Position numbers and translations under genes: made by a program. Shown piece after piece: positions 23,481-47,033 of a stretch of 64,000 nucleotides of DNA. The DNA comes from Galaxea fascicularis. Its lineage: Eukaryota > Cnidaria > Anthozoa > Scleractinia > Euphylliidae. Each line of letters begins with the position of its first letter. Position 1 is the first letter of the stretch. The notes below the pieces were generated by a model. The model had not been told where the DNA came from, ran no database searches, and saw only the letters and a list, made by a program, of their open reading frames with translations. The stretch spans positions 24,946,778 to 25,010,777 of the forward strand of contig OX419341.1 in NCBI GenBank assembly GCA_948470475.1, in the 5' to 3' direction.

Positions 23481-26400
23481 ATTTACAGTCTCCCCAATCA
23501 GTAGAGCACTCGTGTTCAGCTAAAACGATTTGGTTTGGTTGAATAAAAGTGATGACTGAAAAACCTTTGAAGTGGATTCACTATAAAAAACAGATAGTGT
23601 AAAGAATCAATACGATAAGGTGGGAGTGACCGGCAGTGGAACCTGTATATAGTGATTGGTACCGTAATAAACAGGAACAGTGTACAGGTTGTCATTGGCA
23701 TGGAACGTGTCAGTCAACATAGCGTTTACTGTAGCTCTGTTTAGAAAGATAAGTTGAAAAATGTAATTAAAAAAGATTTATTGCCAACACAAACTTGTAA
23801 GGACACTAAAGGTATGCTCTGCTTAAGTAATTTAAAGGCCGAGTAAGTGTTTGGACGAACCCACGTTGACGTCATCAATCAAATTCCAAACGAGAAAATT
23901 AACGGCAGAAAGCACTTCCTTTATGATCAAAGCAGAAGAAATCAAAATGCGGCTATCAGTTAATTGCGGTATAAACATGATCCAGTTCTCGCGATGTGCT
24001 CCTGGCTAAATTTATCGTATGCGTTTCTCGTATTAGCCTTCTTATTTACAATACCAATTTAGAATTAGCCCCGGGTCAAGTAAGGCCAAATAAAATACTG
24101 ATCGGTGTGTTTTTAAGTTAACGTTATATTTCCTTTTACAGAAAAGAAAATCACGGAATCGTTTGAACCTAATTTTCCAGCTACCGTCAAAATGACCGTG
24201 GCCACTTATTAGTTAGGTCTCAACGTGTAACCACAAAAGGTTGTCAAGGGACACTTTGCGTGCGTTAAGGACTGAGAGTCAAACAAGTGGAAAGCTTGAT
24301 TTGCATCTTCCCGAGTATGTATAACGAAGTAAGAACAAATGCCGATGAAAAGCACTTGAGAGAAACAACCAGCGCAAACTTCCTGATGAATACATCTTGA
24401 CTGTAACGCAAAGAATTCACGTTCCAAACTGTGAGTCTGTCTTGTGCAAGGCTATCCAAGGGCGATCAACGCGCTCGAGTTGTAGTTTGTCCCATCATGA
24501 AATTCTAAATTTCGATCCTTACTCGAACATTTCTTTTGTTTGTGATCCTCAAATTGAGCACACGCCGGTACTGAACGAGTTTATGTTCAAGTGTATGTTT
24601 TGTGATCTTTTGAAAACATAAATAATAACTCGTGGAAGTCATGCAATCGATTCGCAAACGTTTGGCTCAGTACGCACACATGATAGGAGAACCATTTGCA
24701 TTAAATTCTAGGTCTCATATTATCGCTTCATTGAGAAAAACACAAAACTTGGGGAGCTCACCTCTAAAGAGATCACAGATCAGAACGAAATTGGCTTGAC
24801 TCAACCTCTGTGGAATCGAAGTTTCCATTACAGGTGGCTGGCCACACTTCAGCTGCGCATTTTGTGTATTGTCCCCAGTATTGTGAAATCAATATAGAAT
24901 TATAACTTGTGTTTAGGCTGAAAGGCTGTTTGACATGTAAATGATGCGTGCCTATTCGCATAACTAACTATTTAAAAGAATACAATGCGTGTTGGCGCTA
25001 TGCTAATCGGCCTTGAAATATTTGGCCATTATTTTAACCTCTCCATTTTATCTCGTCGTAATCATAAGGACATGCCTTTAACGTTCATTGAAACGTGCCA
25101 AATTTATTTCGGAAGTGAATTTAATTTTTTTTAAAAATACAATGAGTGAATGCAACGCAACTTTCTTCATGAGTACTTCAACGAACCAAAAACTTTAGAA
25201 GTTCGACGAAAGGCCGAAAAAACGGCTCGGACCCCGAGTTCGCGGGTATGAGCACGTTTTTGTCATTATCAACTAATCTGCAATAATTGGATTACTACAA
25301 AAAATCAAATGTTTCAATTGAAGGCGAACGTGCTCTGATTTAGTTCCGAGACATAGTCGGAGGAATTAAACTCGAGACAATATGAATGTGAACCATTTTC
25401 TCATTCTCTCTCTTTTGTTTTTCGTTTAAACAGCCAGTAATAATTTTTAGGGCTTTAGAGGCTAAATTTCGGAAGGTGAATATCAAATATTCATGCTAAA
25501 ATCAACTGCCAAAAAATTGCTCCGATGCCAAATTTATTGAATTGATGAATTTTACGGCTTTTTGATGTTGATGTTTTGACGTCAGCGAGGGTGTGAATAC
25601 GAGAGGCCTTAAATTGAGGAGGTAGCGGGGAGGGGTGATGGATAGGGAAAAATGTTACATATTTCCTCTTTTTTTGACAACTTTACACGTCGATAATTAG
25701 TGATATTGGTTTACATTTTACACCTCATGTGGAAATGCAGAAATATTTGATCTGGCGGAGTTTTGATGGGAGACGAAACACAGTGCTCTGAAAATTTAGA
25801 CACCATGCACTGTCGAATAACTGAATGAATTTTCGTGAATCTGACAGACTGCGGAGTGCATCATTGGGTTAAGTTACCCCAGATTATTCAGGTTTTGATA
25901 CAAATTTACTTCCTCTAACTGGAGTACCTCCTCCATTAAAGAAACATGTTTGAAATTTCTCTTAGCCTCATGTTCGAAGCAGCTGCAGACTCCAAGGACT
26001 GTCAAACAGTGATATCGTGGCCAGGGTGTTATGAAAACAACCAAGTAAAAATACTAACAGCTAATGTATGGACGGTTTATTTAGCTCGTTTTATAGCATG
26101 ACATGCAAAAGTTTGGATTACAGCTCTTTATGCTTTCTCCTTTGTTTCTAGTTTTTCCTTTACAAAGCTTAGGGGAATTAAAGAAAGTAAGACGGCCGGT
26201 CCAGTGTCGTACGCTGTTTTATAATCTTCATAATTCAGATTAGGTACCTATTGTCAGGCAACCGAGATGTGTTGTGAATCTCTTGCAGAGAACTGTCACT
26301 TGCAATGCAAACACATCCATAATCGGATTATGTGGGTCCATAAGCCCATTTCATTGTCAAATTTAAGTATTTTCCTCAGTTTCCTTGACCTTGCTGACTG

Positions 26401-27002
26401 TCATTATATTCTTGTAATTTTGAAGACTCCAGCGGTGTCAAGATGACTTTGACATGAAAATTTTCAAGGAGGATTTCTTGCGGAAGTCACGAACTTCTGC
26501 TGTTCACAAAAATTACTTAAACAAAGGATTTTGAGGCCTGCTGGGCCTTTTAAGGAAACCATAATCTTAAAATGCATTGTGAAAAATCTCAGTTAGCTTT
26601 AGGATCATCTGATGCCTTTGAAAACACAAAATCTTAGTATGCGTAAACACTTTATTTGATTTCCATGTAAAACACAGTTTCCAACTGAATTCACTGCTGC
26701 ATCAGAATTACAATAAATTTAATGCTTTTGTTCGGTAATATATTGCAATCGTGTGCTTTCATCGGCTATCGCTTTTTGAGAAAAAATCTTGTGGTAAACG
26801 AAAATATGATATTTTCGGGAATAATTGACCATTAGAAAAGTGATGGGAGGGGTAGGGGAAAGCCCCCTGAAAAATTATTAAATGAAAACAGAAAAGGAAA
26901 ACATTCGTGCAACGAAAAAAGAAGAGAGATGAAGGAGGTGTCTACTGGAGCAGGTAGTGGTATAAAACACTGAATATACTGCAAGCAGTCAGCACAATTA
27001 AT
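23481..27002. other. Intergenic DNA, nothing recognised
   Basis: About 3.5 kb. Several short frames exist (for example 24397-24621) but none shows a domain, signal peptide or splice context that I would defend. Confidence 0.4.
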
Positions 27003-27727
27003 AGAGACCTTAAGATACCCCGATTCCGACGTACGCGTACGGGTAAATTACCGGTAGCCGTGCACGTGATAAGTGGCGCGCGGCAAGTTTAACTTAAGTT
27101 ACCTGGACTGAAAGGGCCCTTGCATTGTTTTTCTCTCTTTTGCTTCATGACCTTATTCGGTTAAAACTGATAATATTTGAATAGAACCGGCTGTGGCTGA
27201 GTATTATACAGTGCAATACAGTATTATTCATAAAGCTTACACTATTTCCTCGATTTCACAGTCGAGCACGATTGTCCCACTGGTCGTTGCAGTAAATATA
27301 AGATCAATATTTCGAGAAAATGTCCTTTAGAAACATATTTTCCTTTATGGCTAGATAAGCTTTAAAGTTCAGACAAGTGGCTGGTAAAATTTTGTCCACG
27401 TATTAAAAGATTTTCGACCACGAACATTTCTCCGCCATTCGTGTCTTCCAACGACCGTATAAGCTGCTTTTCGGTGGATGTTTCTTGTTAATTAGACTCA
27501 GCTTGGTACAATCACAAATTATACAGCACAAATTCACTTACCTTTTTTGCTCATTTCTGCTTCCTCTCAAGCGATCGCAAGTAACTTCGGCTTCCCTCGC
27601 TTCCCGTAAGTAAACACGGGTAAAACCGGGAAGCGAGATGATGTCATTACCAAATATGGTCAAATATGGCGCCGTACCCGTTCGTACCCGTTCCCGTGCA
27701 CCGGAATCGGGGTATGTTAAGGTCTCT
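27003..27727. mobile_element. 725-bp TIR element with GC-rich ends
   Basis: The terminal inverted repeats read AGAGACCTTAAGATACCCCG on the left. On the right is CGGGGTATGTTAAGGTCTCT, with one mismatch. They continue with GATTCCG / CGGAATC and several ACCCGTACG-like words near both ends. The inner part is AT-rich and non-coding. I could not define a clean target duplication. It lies only 28 bp from the foldback element at 27756. Confidence 0.75.
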
Positions 27728-27755
27728 TATGGAAAACCGAGTTCGCGTCATCGAG

Positions 27756-28024
27756 TAGCCTGCAGTGCAGGCGGTTTTTGGCCGGGGCGAGTGGATATTC
27801 CCATCGGTTGCTCAGGCCGCCATCTTGAATTAGGAAAACAGTGGAGAGTTGGGGCGAGGTAAAAAGTTTCCCAAGCCAGTGGGAGGGAGAAAGAAAAACC
27901 CCCTCCGACATTCTCGCATCGCTTTCTCGCCCCAATTCTCCCAGTCTGCAACGAAACCAAAATGGCAGCTAAACAGTCGAAAGATGAAAACCACCAAAAC
28001 CGCCTGCACTAGTACTGCAGGCTA
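27756..28024. mobile_element. 269-bp foldback element with 9-bp TSD
   Basis: The ends are TAGCCTGCAGTGCAGGCGG and the complementary CCGCCTGCACTAGTACTGCAGGCTA-type end, which carries a short insertion. A perfect 9-bp duplication GTCATCGAG lies outside (27747-27755 and 28025-28033). It is a member of the TAVCCTGC family. Overlapping frames on both strands are not genes. Confidence 0.85.
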
Positions 28025-28739
28025 GTCATCGAGCATCTTTTAGATTCTACTGACAAATTCTTATTCAAGACGTGCGAATTAATGAAACTGTTCAGAGACG
28101 CTCTCTTAGACATTTTTTCTTGCTGTAACCTCGCTTGAAACCCAAACAAAAACCAGCATCAAATTTATCTTGCAATATCAAACGCTCAGGAAAACAGTGT
28201 TCACGGGAATTAATTAAGGACAACACAAGATGAATTTGTTTGATATTTTTACAACTTCTTCACACTACGGCGGAAACGAAATGTGTGGGACTCAAAAAAA
28301 TGAGAATTTGAAGTTTGATTTCAAGGGTTAACTTGACGTAATAAATGTTTTCACTTTCTCCCCTCAAGCTCTGGATCCATTTTCGGCTAAAAGTACATTT
28401 CTGTCTTAGTTTACGCGCCAAATGCTAAGCCAAGTATATTGTCAACTCATTGAGTGACGGTGATCTTGGTAATTTTTCTGCCCTAGAAATGTACAATCAC
28501 GTAGGCCGGCAAACATTTATTCATTTGTTCATATAATAAGCCACATTACGCATGCATTTTGATTGGTTCTTACTTACGAATGACGTCATCACTTGAAACT
28601 TTTTCTCTCTGTTTTTCTAAATTGGCGGAAAGTTGTGAGGACATTTTACCAGATTGGATGAACAAAGACGTTTTTAAACTCGAACGATCGCAGTTGAGCG
28701 TTACTGAAGGAGACACAAAATGTTTTCTTATTATATAAA

Positions 28740-28925
28740 ACAAATGGATTTCATGTTTCCGTGCGTCTGTTCAGTAATGTATCACAGAAGACGTCAAAAT
28801 ATGGTAAGAACAACAGTGACACACTAGGCTATCGCCTCGTGTGCCACCTTTTTGTTCTTACCACATTTTGACGTCATCTGTGATTTGTTACTGAACAGAC
28901 GCACGGCAAAATGGAATCTATTTGT
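28740..28925. mobile_element. 186-bp foldback MITE
   Basis: Arms of about 85 bp run from ACAAATGGATTTCATG through CGTGCGTCTGTTCAGTAA and GACGTCAAAAT, mirrored on the right to ATCTATTTGT. The centre is GGCTATCGCC. A half copy of the same family sits in the kinase gene at 42481-42592. Non-coding. Confidence 0.8.
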
Positions 28926-31312
28926 GAAAATGGAGGCCCGAATCCAACAAACATTTCGTTGGGAGACCCTAACCGATTGATCGCAGCTCACTCTACTGAC
29001 AATACCCATTTTTTGACGATAACAAATTTTACCTCATGCATAGCTTTGAGGTGACAGCCATGTTTTAAGACTCGGCCGGATCCCTGAATCAACTGATAAC
29101 CATTATCTAGACTGGATCTTCAAACTGACCATGGGGAGTCTCCTTCCCTCGTGTTTCGACAAAACGTGGTGAGAGGAAGTTAAGCCTTCTATTTTGACTT
29201 CCCTCAGTTCTCATTCACGATAAGCCAAACTTATGCTCTTTTATGGGAAAATTATCAAAACAACGCAATCTCAAATGTAGTTTTTCTTCACCCCCTAAGG
29301 AGACGTGTATGCAGTGAAATGGGCGACTAAAGAAACTTGTATCATTAGCGAAAAATATTTTGCGCCGCCACATGTCTACACATTTTTCAAACATTTGGTA
29401 CTGTATCTCCAACGCGGACGGCGCGTTAAAGAAATATTCAAAAGCGAAATAGAACGGGAATGAGAGATGAGAAATCGAACACAGTCTACTTTTATCACAC
29501 AAAATATCTTCCAAACAAATACAACCACTGATAATGGATTGAAACTGAAAACCCGTTCTTCTCGCCATAAATATGATTGTTCAAACAACAACTGCGAGGA
29601 TCAGTCTTCATTTGAGTGATTCTCCCGCCCATTACTGGCGTCGTTACCAAAACAAGTACATTGTTTCTAAAATGCTAACTAAAATTGTCCGTCGCTAAGA
29701 GCTCCCTGGCCTGTTCTCTGCCTAATTAAACCATTAATCCTTTACAGGTCTTTACAGTTACTTGAATCCATTTGGAAACGGGCGGTTTGCTTCCGCTGCT
29801 CAGTTTGAAACCCCTTTATATGACTGATCCACGGTATTAAACTTATGGATTATTAATTACTTTCCAGTTTCCAAACAATTCTTTGGATCCCTCACAACAC
29901 AAAACAATTAACCCAGCTAAGATGGGTCCAAGAATAGCATTTCCTTCGTGGGGAAGACTCAAGCACCTGCTTAAAATGTTTTTCTACAAAGTTCGTTTTC
30001 TGAATCAGATGTTGTGTTTGATCGGTCGTGGCACATGAGGATCCAAGAGACAAAATACCGATTATGTTCCACTACATATGTTTCATGAAGTTTGGGGGCA
30101 TTCTTAAATTCATCTACCGAAACAACCGCCTGGCCGATTTTCCCCGAGTTTGATATGAATTCGACGTGCACGATAGCGATCATCCATTATTTTAAGTAAA
30201 TGTAACTGAAAAAAACGTGATACGACCAATTAAGCCAAAATACCACAAGAACATTAAAAGGAAAAAAATTACCTAGCGAATTTCTGGCTATAGAAATCGT
30301 GATAATCGGTGATAACGTTGCGAAGTTTAAGAGTAATAACTTTTTCGTACGACTTTTTTGTAGGTTAAGATAATCATCTAAAACATGAAGACAAAACATA
30401 AAATTGCTATTCTTGATGGTCCACGTTACCCACGTATCTAAAACAATATTTCGCCATATAATTGAAGCCTTCCGGTAAAAATACCTTTTGCAATTTCCCA
30501 CTTGGAAAGAAACTATTAAAAATCGTTGCTTGAAAAAAAAAGTCACGCTTTTGTTGTTGAGGCACGCAATTCTGCCTTTTCAATAAAATGATGCGGCTAA
30601 ATCTCTTTTAAACATAAGAAGGCTCGAACGAGTAAAAATTTAGTGCCTTGGTGAGAAAAAATGGATTGAAAAAATTCATCAATTTACCAGACCCACCACA
30701 AATTACATTGGTGTTGGAATCGGCTAACATTTGCGGACTGTCCTCTAACTTTTACTCCTGAAACACACAAAACAAACCATTTCGACACGTCTCTCCTTTC
30801 GCAAACAGCTTTTGATGCAGAGGTAATAGCGTTTGAAGTTAAGAGCAAGACGAAGCTTTTGAATCTTTATCAAGTTTTTTGACCGGCTCTGCAACCTAGC
30901 ACTGTTTCATTCTTTGCCGTAATAATAATCTTTCAACATTAAACGATTGGTACTGTACCTTTCCAGTGACACACCTGTCTCGTCGTCTGTCTAGCACCTA
31001 ACAACGTGTATGATTACGTTTGGAGACTATTGGCATATCTTAAATGTAAAACCCAGTGGTTTGTCCTTTCTAATTCGACGCCACTCGATGCTCAACCGTT
31101 GTCTATTCGCTCTCTAAATTAATGACCTTAGCGATATCCGCCTGATATTTAATATATGAGATACTAAGCTATGCAAATTCATCAGTGATAAAACTAATAC
31201 TGAATGCTTTGGAGAAGGAAGACTTTTAGATCGAACCCAAGAGACAATCAACTTTTTCCATAGTAAAAACTATCAGAGGAAAACGACATTTTTAATTTAA
31301 AAAGAGCGTTAC
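28926..31312. other. Intergenic DNA, nothing recognised
   Basis: No gene or repeat that I can support. Frames at 29215-29568, 29971-30183 and 30187-30546 (minus) have no recognisable domain. Confidence 0.4.
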
Positions 31313-31545
31313 TTGGGAGAGCAGGGATGGCTTGATGGTGAGAACACTCGCCTCCCACCAATGTGGCCCGGCTTCGATTGTCTGATCCATCGTCTCAGGT
31401 GGACAGAGTTGCTTAGTTCTTTTCCTTGCTTCCTTTTCCTGCGGATACTCCGGTTTTCCCCTCCCCCCGCCCCCAAAACCATCATTTTTCCCACACGGCC
31501 TCACAAGCGTACAGCTTTAAATTGTAACCGTGTGTAAATAAAGTT
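31313..31545 (+). mobile_element. tRNA-derived SINE, diverged copy
   Basis: Same family as 23296. The head reads GGATGGCTTGATGGTGAGAA and CTCGCCTCCCACCA, with a decayed B box (CGGCTTCGATTGTC). The body retains GGATACTCCGGTTTTCCCC, and the tail contains AATAAAG. No protein is encoded; the frames on both strands come from the repeat. Confidence 0.7.
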
Positions 31546-32693
31546 TCTTTACCTTTTTGTTACCTTCACCTGTTGCAGCTTTATAGCCTTGTATGTCAAA
31601 ATTGCACCGTAGGGTGTTGGCTATTAAAGGAGGCCAAACGTAGCTCACAAGTGTCAACGCACGATAGATCATTGGTATATGTATAAATTAGTATTGTGCG
31701 CTAGACGACACCCCATTTGAACACCGAGGTGCGCGTCTCGAATGTGGCCTTAGGTGAGAGCCACTTTTAGTGTGGACGATTCTGTTGTGTATTGTCGCTT
31801 GCTCAAAAATAAATGAAGCAATAAAGTAAATAATATGACCATATACACTCTCAGAGTTCTCTTTTTAATAAAACAGTTTTTTTTACAAGAACGTTGAGGC
31901 TGAGATTAACCCATAATTCAAAAATGTGCTGAGAACATGCTCAACCTAAGAGTCAGTTAAGGAGGCTTGAGCTTGGGACACTCCTAAAAGATCGTGATGA
32001 TGAACAGCAAACCTAGCGCCGCTCGGTTTGCTGTTTCACTAGCGTTTTTTTGCAACAAGGCCAGCGGTCCGAAAACAAAAGGTCACGTGAACGTTTGGCG
32101 CGAACACCCAACATTATTATTCAGTATTATTCTACTTCTTTGCAAAAAGAAAAAAAACTGAAAAAAAATTGAAGTTTAAAAATTTGAGTGATATTCACTG
32201 TTTGTTTTCAGCTGTCCGTTTCCATATCATACTGCCCTCAAAATGCACGAAATGCAGTTTCAGGCAACGTAATTTTCAACGTTTGGTTCTAGGCATTGAT
32301 AATTACAGGAGCCTATGTTATAGCTTCGTCATGACTGTCCACGTGACCCGACCGAGGAATGCCCCTGTGCGCAACAAAATGCGGGGCCACTACAGAGAAA
32401 AATCTAGAATCATTTCGCTAAGGACGCCCCATTCAATCACGCTATCTGAACGAAAATAGGGAGCGTTCTCCTTCGTCGAACGCAATAGCAGTTCGCTTTC
32501 AAGTTCACACATTGTAATAAGTCTTAGCATTTTAGATTAGTTTTAAAGTAGATAGGTGTCCCCAATTAGCTTACTGTATTGCTAAATACATAGATTCAGA
32601 AATAAAGTGTTCTCCTCAGAATGCGCGCAGTCCCAAGCAAAGCATCTTTCTACAACACAAATGAAGGGCATTTGAGTTCCATATCCGGTTATT
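31546..32693. other. Intergenic DNA, nothing recognised
   Basis: No supportable feature. A frame at 32169-32459 has no domain and no coding-like splice context. Confidence 0.4.
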
Positions 32694-32778
32694 ATCATCC
32701 ATCCATCCATTCGTTCGTTCGTTCGTTCGTTCGTTCGTTCGTTCAGTCATTCAGTCAATCAGTCAATCAGTCAATCAG

Positions 32779-32853
<75 letters not shown>

Positions 32854-32930
32854 ATCGATCGATCGATCGATCGACCAGTCAGTCAGTCAATCAGTTGTTC
32901 GTCCGTTCGTTCTTGGAATAGTTCATTCTT
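32694..32930 (+). repeat. Compound tetranucleotide satellite
   Basis: Successive blocks of (CATC), (CGTT), (CAGT/CAAT), a long pure (CAAT) run (about 32778-32850), (CGAT), then (CAGT) and (CGTT) again. Each block differs from its neighbour by one base, as expected from slippage plus point mutation spreading. The open frame read through it (repeating NQSI and RSFV) is an artefact of the repeat. Confidence 0.95.
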
Positions 32931-33069
32931 TTGTTCGTTATTGCCCGTAAGCGACCACTCAAAATGTCAAGTCTAAGTGGTAGCTTACGGGAGGTCGTCG
33001 CTTGTGCGTTTGTTACATAATCCAGTTGACGTTACAGTTTCTCCTCAATTTTTTCTGATGGGTAATACA

Positions 33070-33345
33070 AGGTCCATAGTCATGGGTTCAAATCCCGCTC
33101 TGGCCACTAGCTGGTGTTCTGGGTAAGTACCTGGTTCAACTCCTCGGTCATCCTTGTAAAAATAGCCAACCGGTTTGCCTCCCGCCGGTTGGGATTCTTA
33201 TCATGTTAAGTTTATTTGAATTATTTCAGTGTTTCTATGGATTTAAGTGGAGTGCCTGTAAATTAGCTTCATAGCTAAGTGCACTTCCACTATAAACAGT
33301 GTATTTTTATTTATTATTATTATTTTTTTTATTGAACATGCATGC
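33070..33345 (+). mobile_element. tRNA-derived SINE, second family
   Basis: B box GGTTCAAATCC (33085-33095) in CATGGGTTCAAATCCCGCTC. It is followed by a body with CCAACCGG / CCGGTTGG inverted words, then GTGCACTTCCACTATAAACAG and a T/A-rich tail ending in TTATTATTATT. The A box is degraded. It has a different body from the 23296 family. Confidence 0.65.
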
Positions 33346-33616
33346 TATTCACAAGATAAGAGAGTTAATTCCTACAAGGGATTCAGCCTGATAAAAGTTA
33401 ATTTCAGTACATGTAGTGCATGTGTGTTTTATCAGATGCTTTATCAGTAACTAGGAATAGTTGACACTACAGCTGCCCCCGCTGTATATCTTTGCTCGGT
33501 TTTCAACTAAAGATGGGCTGCCAAAGCTTGGTTGTGAACTTAGTCTTTCAGCCGATGGAAGTGATTTGTGTCTGAATAAATCGTAGCTTCGGGTTGTGTA
33601 AGGCTCCCTAAACTAT

Positions 33617-34159
33617 TAGGGGTGTAACGATTAATCGAATTCTCGATTAATCGCGATTATGACCGTTCGGTTCGATTCACGATTATTTGATTCCACGTTT
33701 TTGGTTCGATTTTTTGCATACCTTTCCAAAACGCAAAAGTGCCCTCAGTGAGTCATTATATTGTAAACTTAGAATCCAGATCTCAATAAGATGCGCGTTT
33801 TTCATTGACAATCGATCAAAGACGCTAAATTGCAGTTCTTGCGCCATGTTGCCTGGTAAAAATGTTGCCCTCTACCACCCCTTGAGAATTTCCAAATAAG
33901 GCAAACCATGTGCGTGCTCATTGTCACGTTCTCAAACATGGCGGACAACACGGCGACGAATGACCAAGCGATTGTGAATCCGCCTGCTTCTTGTCGATCC
34001 GCAGTGTGGAAATGTTATGGTTTTCCGACTAAAGACGGAACAACAGACAAGTCTAAAACTATCTGCAAAATTTGCATAATCGAATCGAAATAATCGAAAC
34101 CGAAAGGCAATAATCGAAATCGAATCGAATCGAAAGGAACATGAATCGTTACACCCCTA
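33617..34159 (+). mobile_element. Non-autonomous hAT transposon with 8-bp TSD
   Basis: The ends are TAGGGGTGTAACGATTAATCG and the complementary form ATGAATCGTTACACCCCTA. The perfect 8-bp duplication TAAACTAT (33609-33616 and 34160-34167) is diagnostic of hAT elements. Both subterminal regions are dense in TCGATT/AATCGA words. At 543 bp it is a deletion derivative, but it keeps the start of the transposase gene (see 33938-34093). Confidence 0.92.
33938..34093 (+). pseudogene. BED zinc-finger remnant of a hAT transposase
   Basis: A frame starting MADNTATND leads into SAVWKCYGFPTKDGT and CKIC, which matches the N-terminal half of a BED finger (aromatic VWK-x-(F/Y)GF, then C-x2-C). The frame stops inside the right subterminal repeat, so the finger's C-terminal histidines and the whole catalytic domain are missing. 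It is inside the hAT element and is probably a relic of its transposase, although a truncated DNA-binding peptide cannot be excluded. Confidence 0.75.
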
Positions 34160-34624
34160 TAAACTATGTCGAATTTTTTCACGACTTTCGTTTTATTCTT
34201 ATTCTTCAAGAAAACACCGGCAATTATGCTGAAAATTACCCCTATTCGGCTTTCGAACTACGTCACTATCTCCCGTCACCTACGTTCGGCCATTACTGGA
34301 TGAAACGTCATCATTACCCGTCACCTACGTGCACGCTCATTTTTTCCAACTCGAGATTTTTTCTGGTAATACACACTGTATATTCATACTGTAAGTACTA
34401 TTCATACTCTTTCAATTATACGCGCGGACTTCAATGATGCCTCCTCGGGTTTTGGCCAAAACCCTGCGGGGGCAATTATTCATGCGATAAAGTTATTTTG
34501 GGAGCCACTTACGGTAGCTGGAACTGCGAGATTTACGTCCGCTGTAATGTATGGTATGGCCAATATCATTACAGTGACAAATTTTTCAATTTCCGTCTGG
34601 GAGATATACAGCAGATTTTATGTT

Positions 34625-34797
34625 AAGTGGTCTGGAGAATTTTGAACGGTCATCTCTAAAGGTGTTCGTCTATGACTGGAGAGGTTGTCGCTTAGGAGAA
34701 GTGATCGCTTACAAGAGCGGTTTCGCTATTTTGGAAAAGTGGTCGGTTAAGAGAGTTGGTCGCCTACGAGAGGTGGTCGCTAAGGGAGTGAGGTTTG
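34625..34797 (+). repeat. Degenerate minisatellite, GTGGTCGCTTA(A/C)GAGAG type
   Basis: About eight diverged units of 17-20 bp built on GGTCG(C)TTA(A/C)GAGA: TTGTCGCTTAGGAGAAG, TGATCGCTTACAAGAG, TGGTCGGTTAAGAGAG, TGGTCGCCTACGAGAG, TGGTCGCTAAGGGAG. The same word appears inverted near 32946-32995. An (ACAA) run follows at about 34817. Coding is unlikely. Confidence 0.75.
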
Positions 34798-35019
34798 ACT
34801 GTATTGAAATCAATAAACACAAACAAACAAACAAACAAAAATGCAGTGGTGATATTCTCCATGCGATAAGAAAAACTTTCGGAGATAAGCACTGAAAGAT
34901 TGTGCTGACCCGTCAAATATCAGTTGGTTGCGTTTTCAAAACAGAACGACTTACATACCCTCTACTTTCCTCCCGGTGACATTAAGATTGTTAACAGTCA
35001 GAACTGAGTAAGTCTTTCT

Positions 35020-35430
35020 CGATGGCAGCCGGTCAAGGTTGTAAAAACACTAAATGACCGGCAGTCCGATATTTTCTAGATAAGTTCAGCAAAATTGAGC
35101 TAAACTATGCGCACATTTTCTACAAATGACTCCATTTACAGACTTAACTATCGAAGTAACCGTTAAGAAAACGATGTAGTTTTATTGATAAAAACTATCA
35201 AAATACAAATTGTCTAGATGACCGGCAGCCGGTCATAATCTTCAACCCTAATAGAAACGTCCATATTCCTCGGCTCCCAGCCGTAATCCTTAACCTAAAA
35301 CATACTTAATCTCCCCGTAGTACCAAGTCTAAAGATAACAAGGCCGTTGAAAAGAAACCCATGGACTGCCGACCATAATAGTGATTTAACGCCGGATCCG
35401 GAATTTGACCGGCTGCCGGTCATTTAGACA
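35020..35430. repeat. TGACCGGC..GCCGGTCA inverted repeats upstream of the kinase gene
   Basis: The near-palindrome TGACCGGCAGCCGGTCA occurs at 35219-35235 and, with one central change, at 35406-35422. Half copies lie at 35025-35035 and 35055-35064. The two full copies are flanked by GTCTAGA / (T)TTAGAC in inverted order, so 35213-35430 looks like a MITE. It is 430-830 bp upstream of the kinase start; a regulatory role is possible but unproven. Confidence 0.65.
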
Positions 35431-35853
35431 CTTCGCACAAGGCTCTATTCACGGTTAGCTGCCATCGTACGCTTTGCGAAAAAAACGGTTTACGACGGAT
35501 CCGAATTTGGCTTCTCAGACTCCTGTTGTGGAAGATATTTTTAAATACATGTCTGATTACAAAGAAAAAAAAATTGAAATTCTCAGAACTCAATCAAAAT
35601 TTCGCAAAGTTTGCAAAAATTTCGTCATTATTTTCATCAGTTCGTGTAACATCCGTTTGTTTCCATAAATAGCAACATGATGGTATGCTTGGGCCTAGTC
35701 TTCTAAGTAATTTGCTCGGATTTATAATGGCGGCCTGGTAATTCCTTGGCCATTTCAGCAAATATTTTACTCTATTGGTGGTTTTTAGGTGAACCAAACG
35801 CGACGATTTTAAAGTCTTAGAAGTATATCAAGTTTTTGTGAGATCATTTGACG

Positions 35854-47033
<11,180 letters not shown>

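Noticed and set aside
32621..32950. 110-codon open frame rich in NQSI and RSFV repeats
   Set aside because: It is produced entirely by the tetranucleotide satellite; no coding signal lies outside the repeat.
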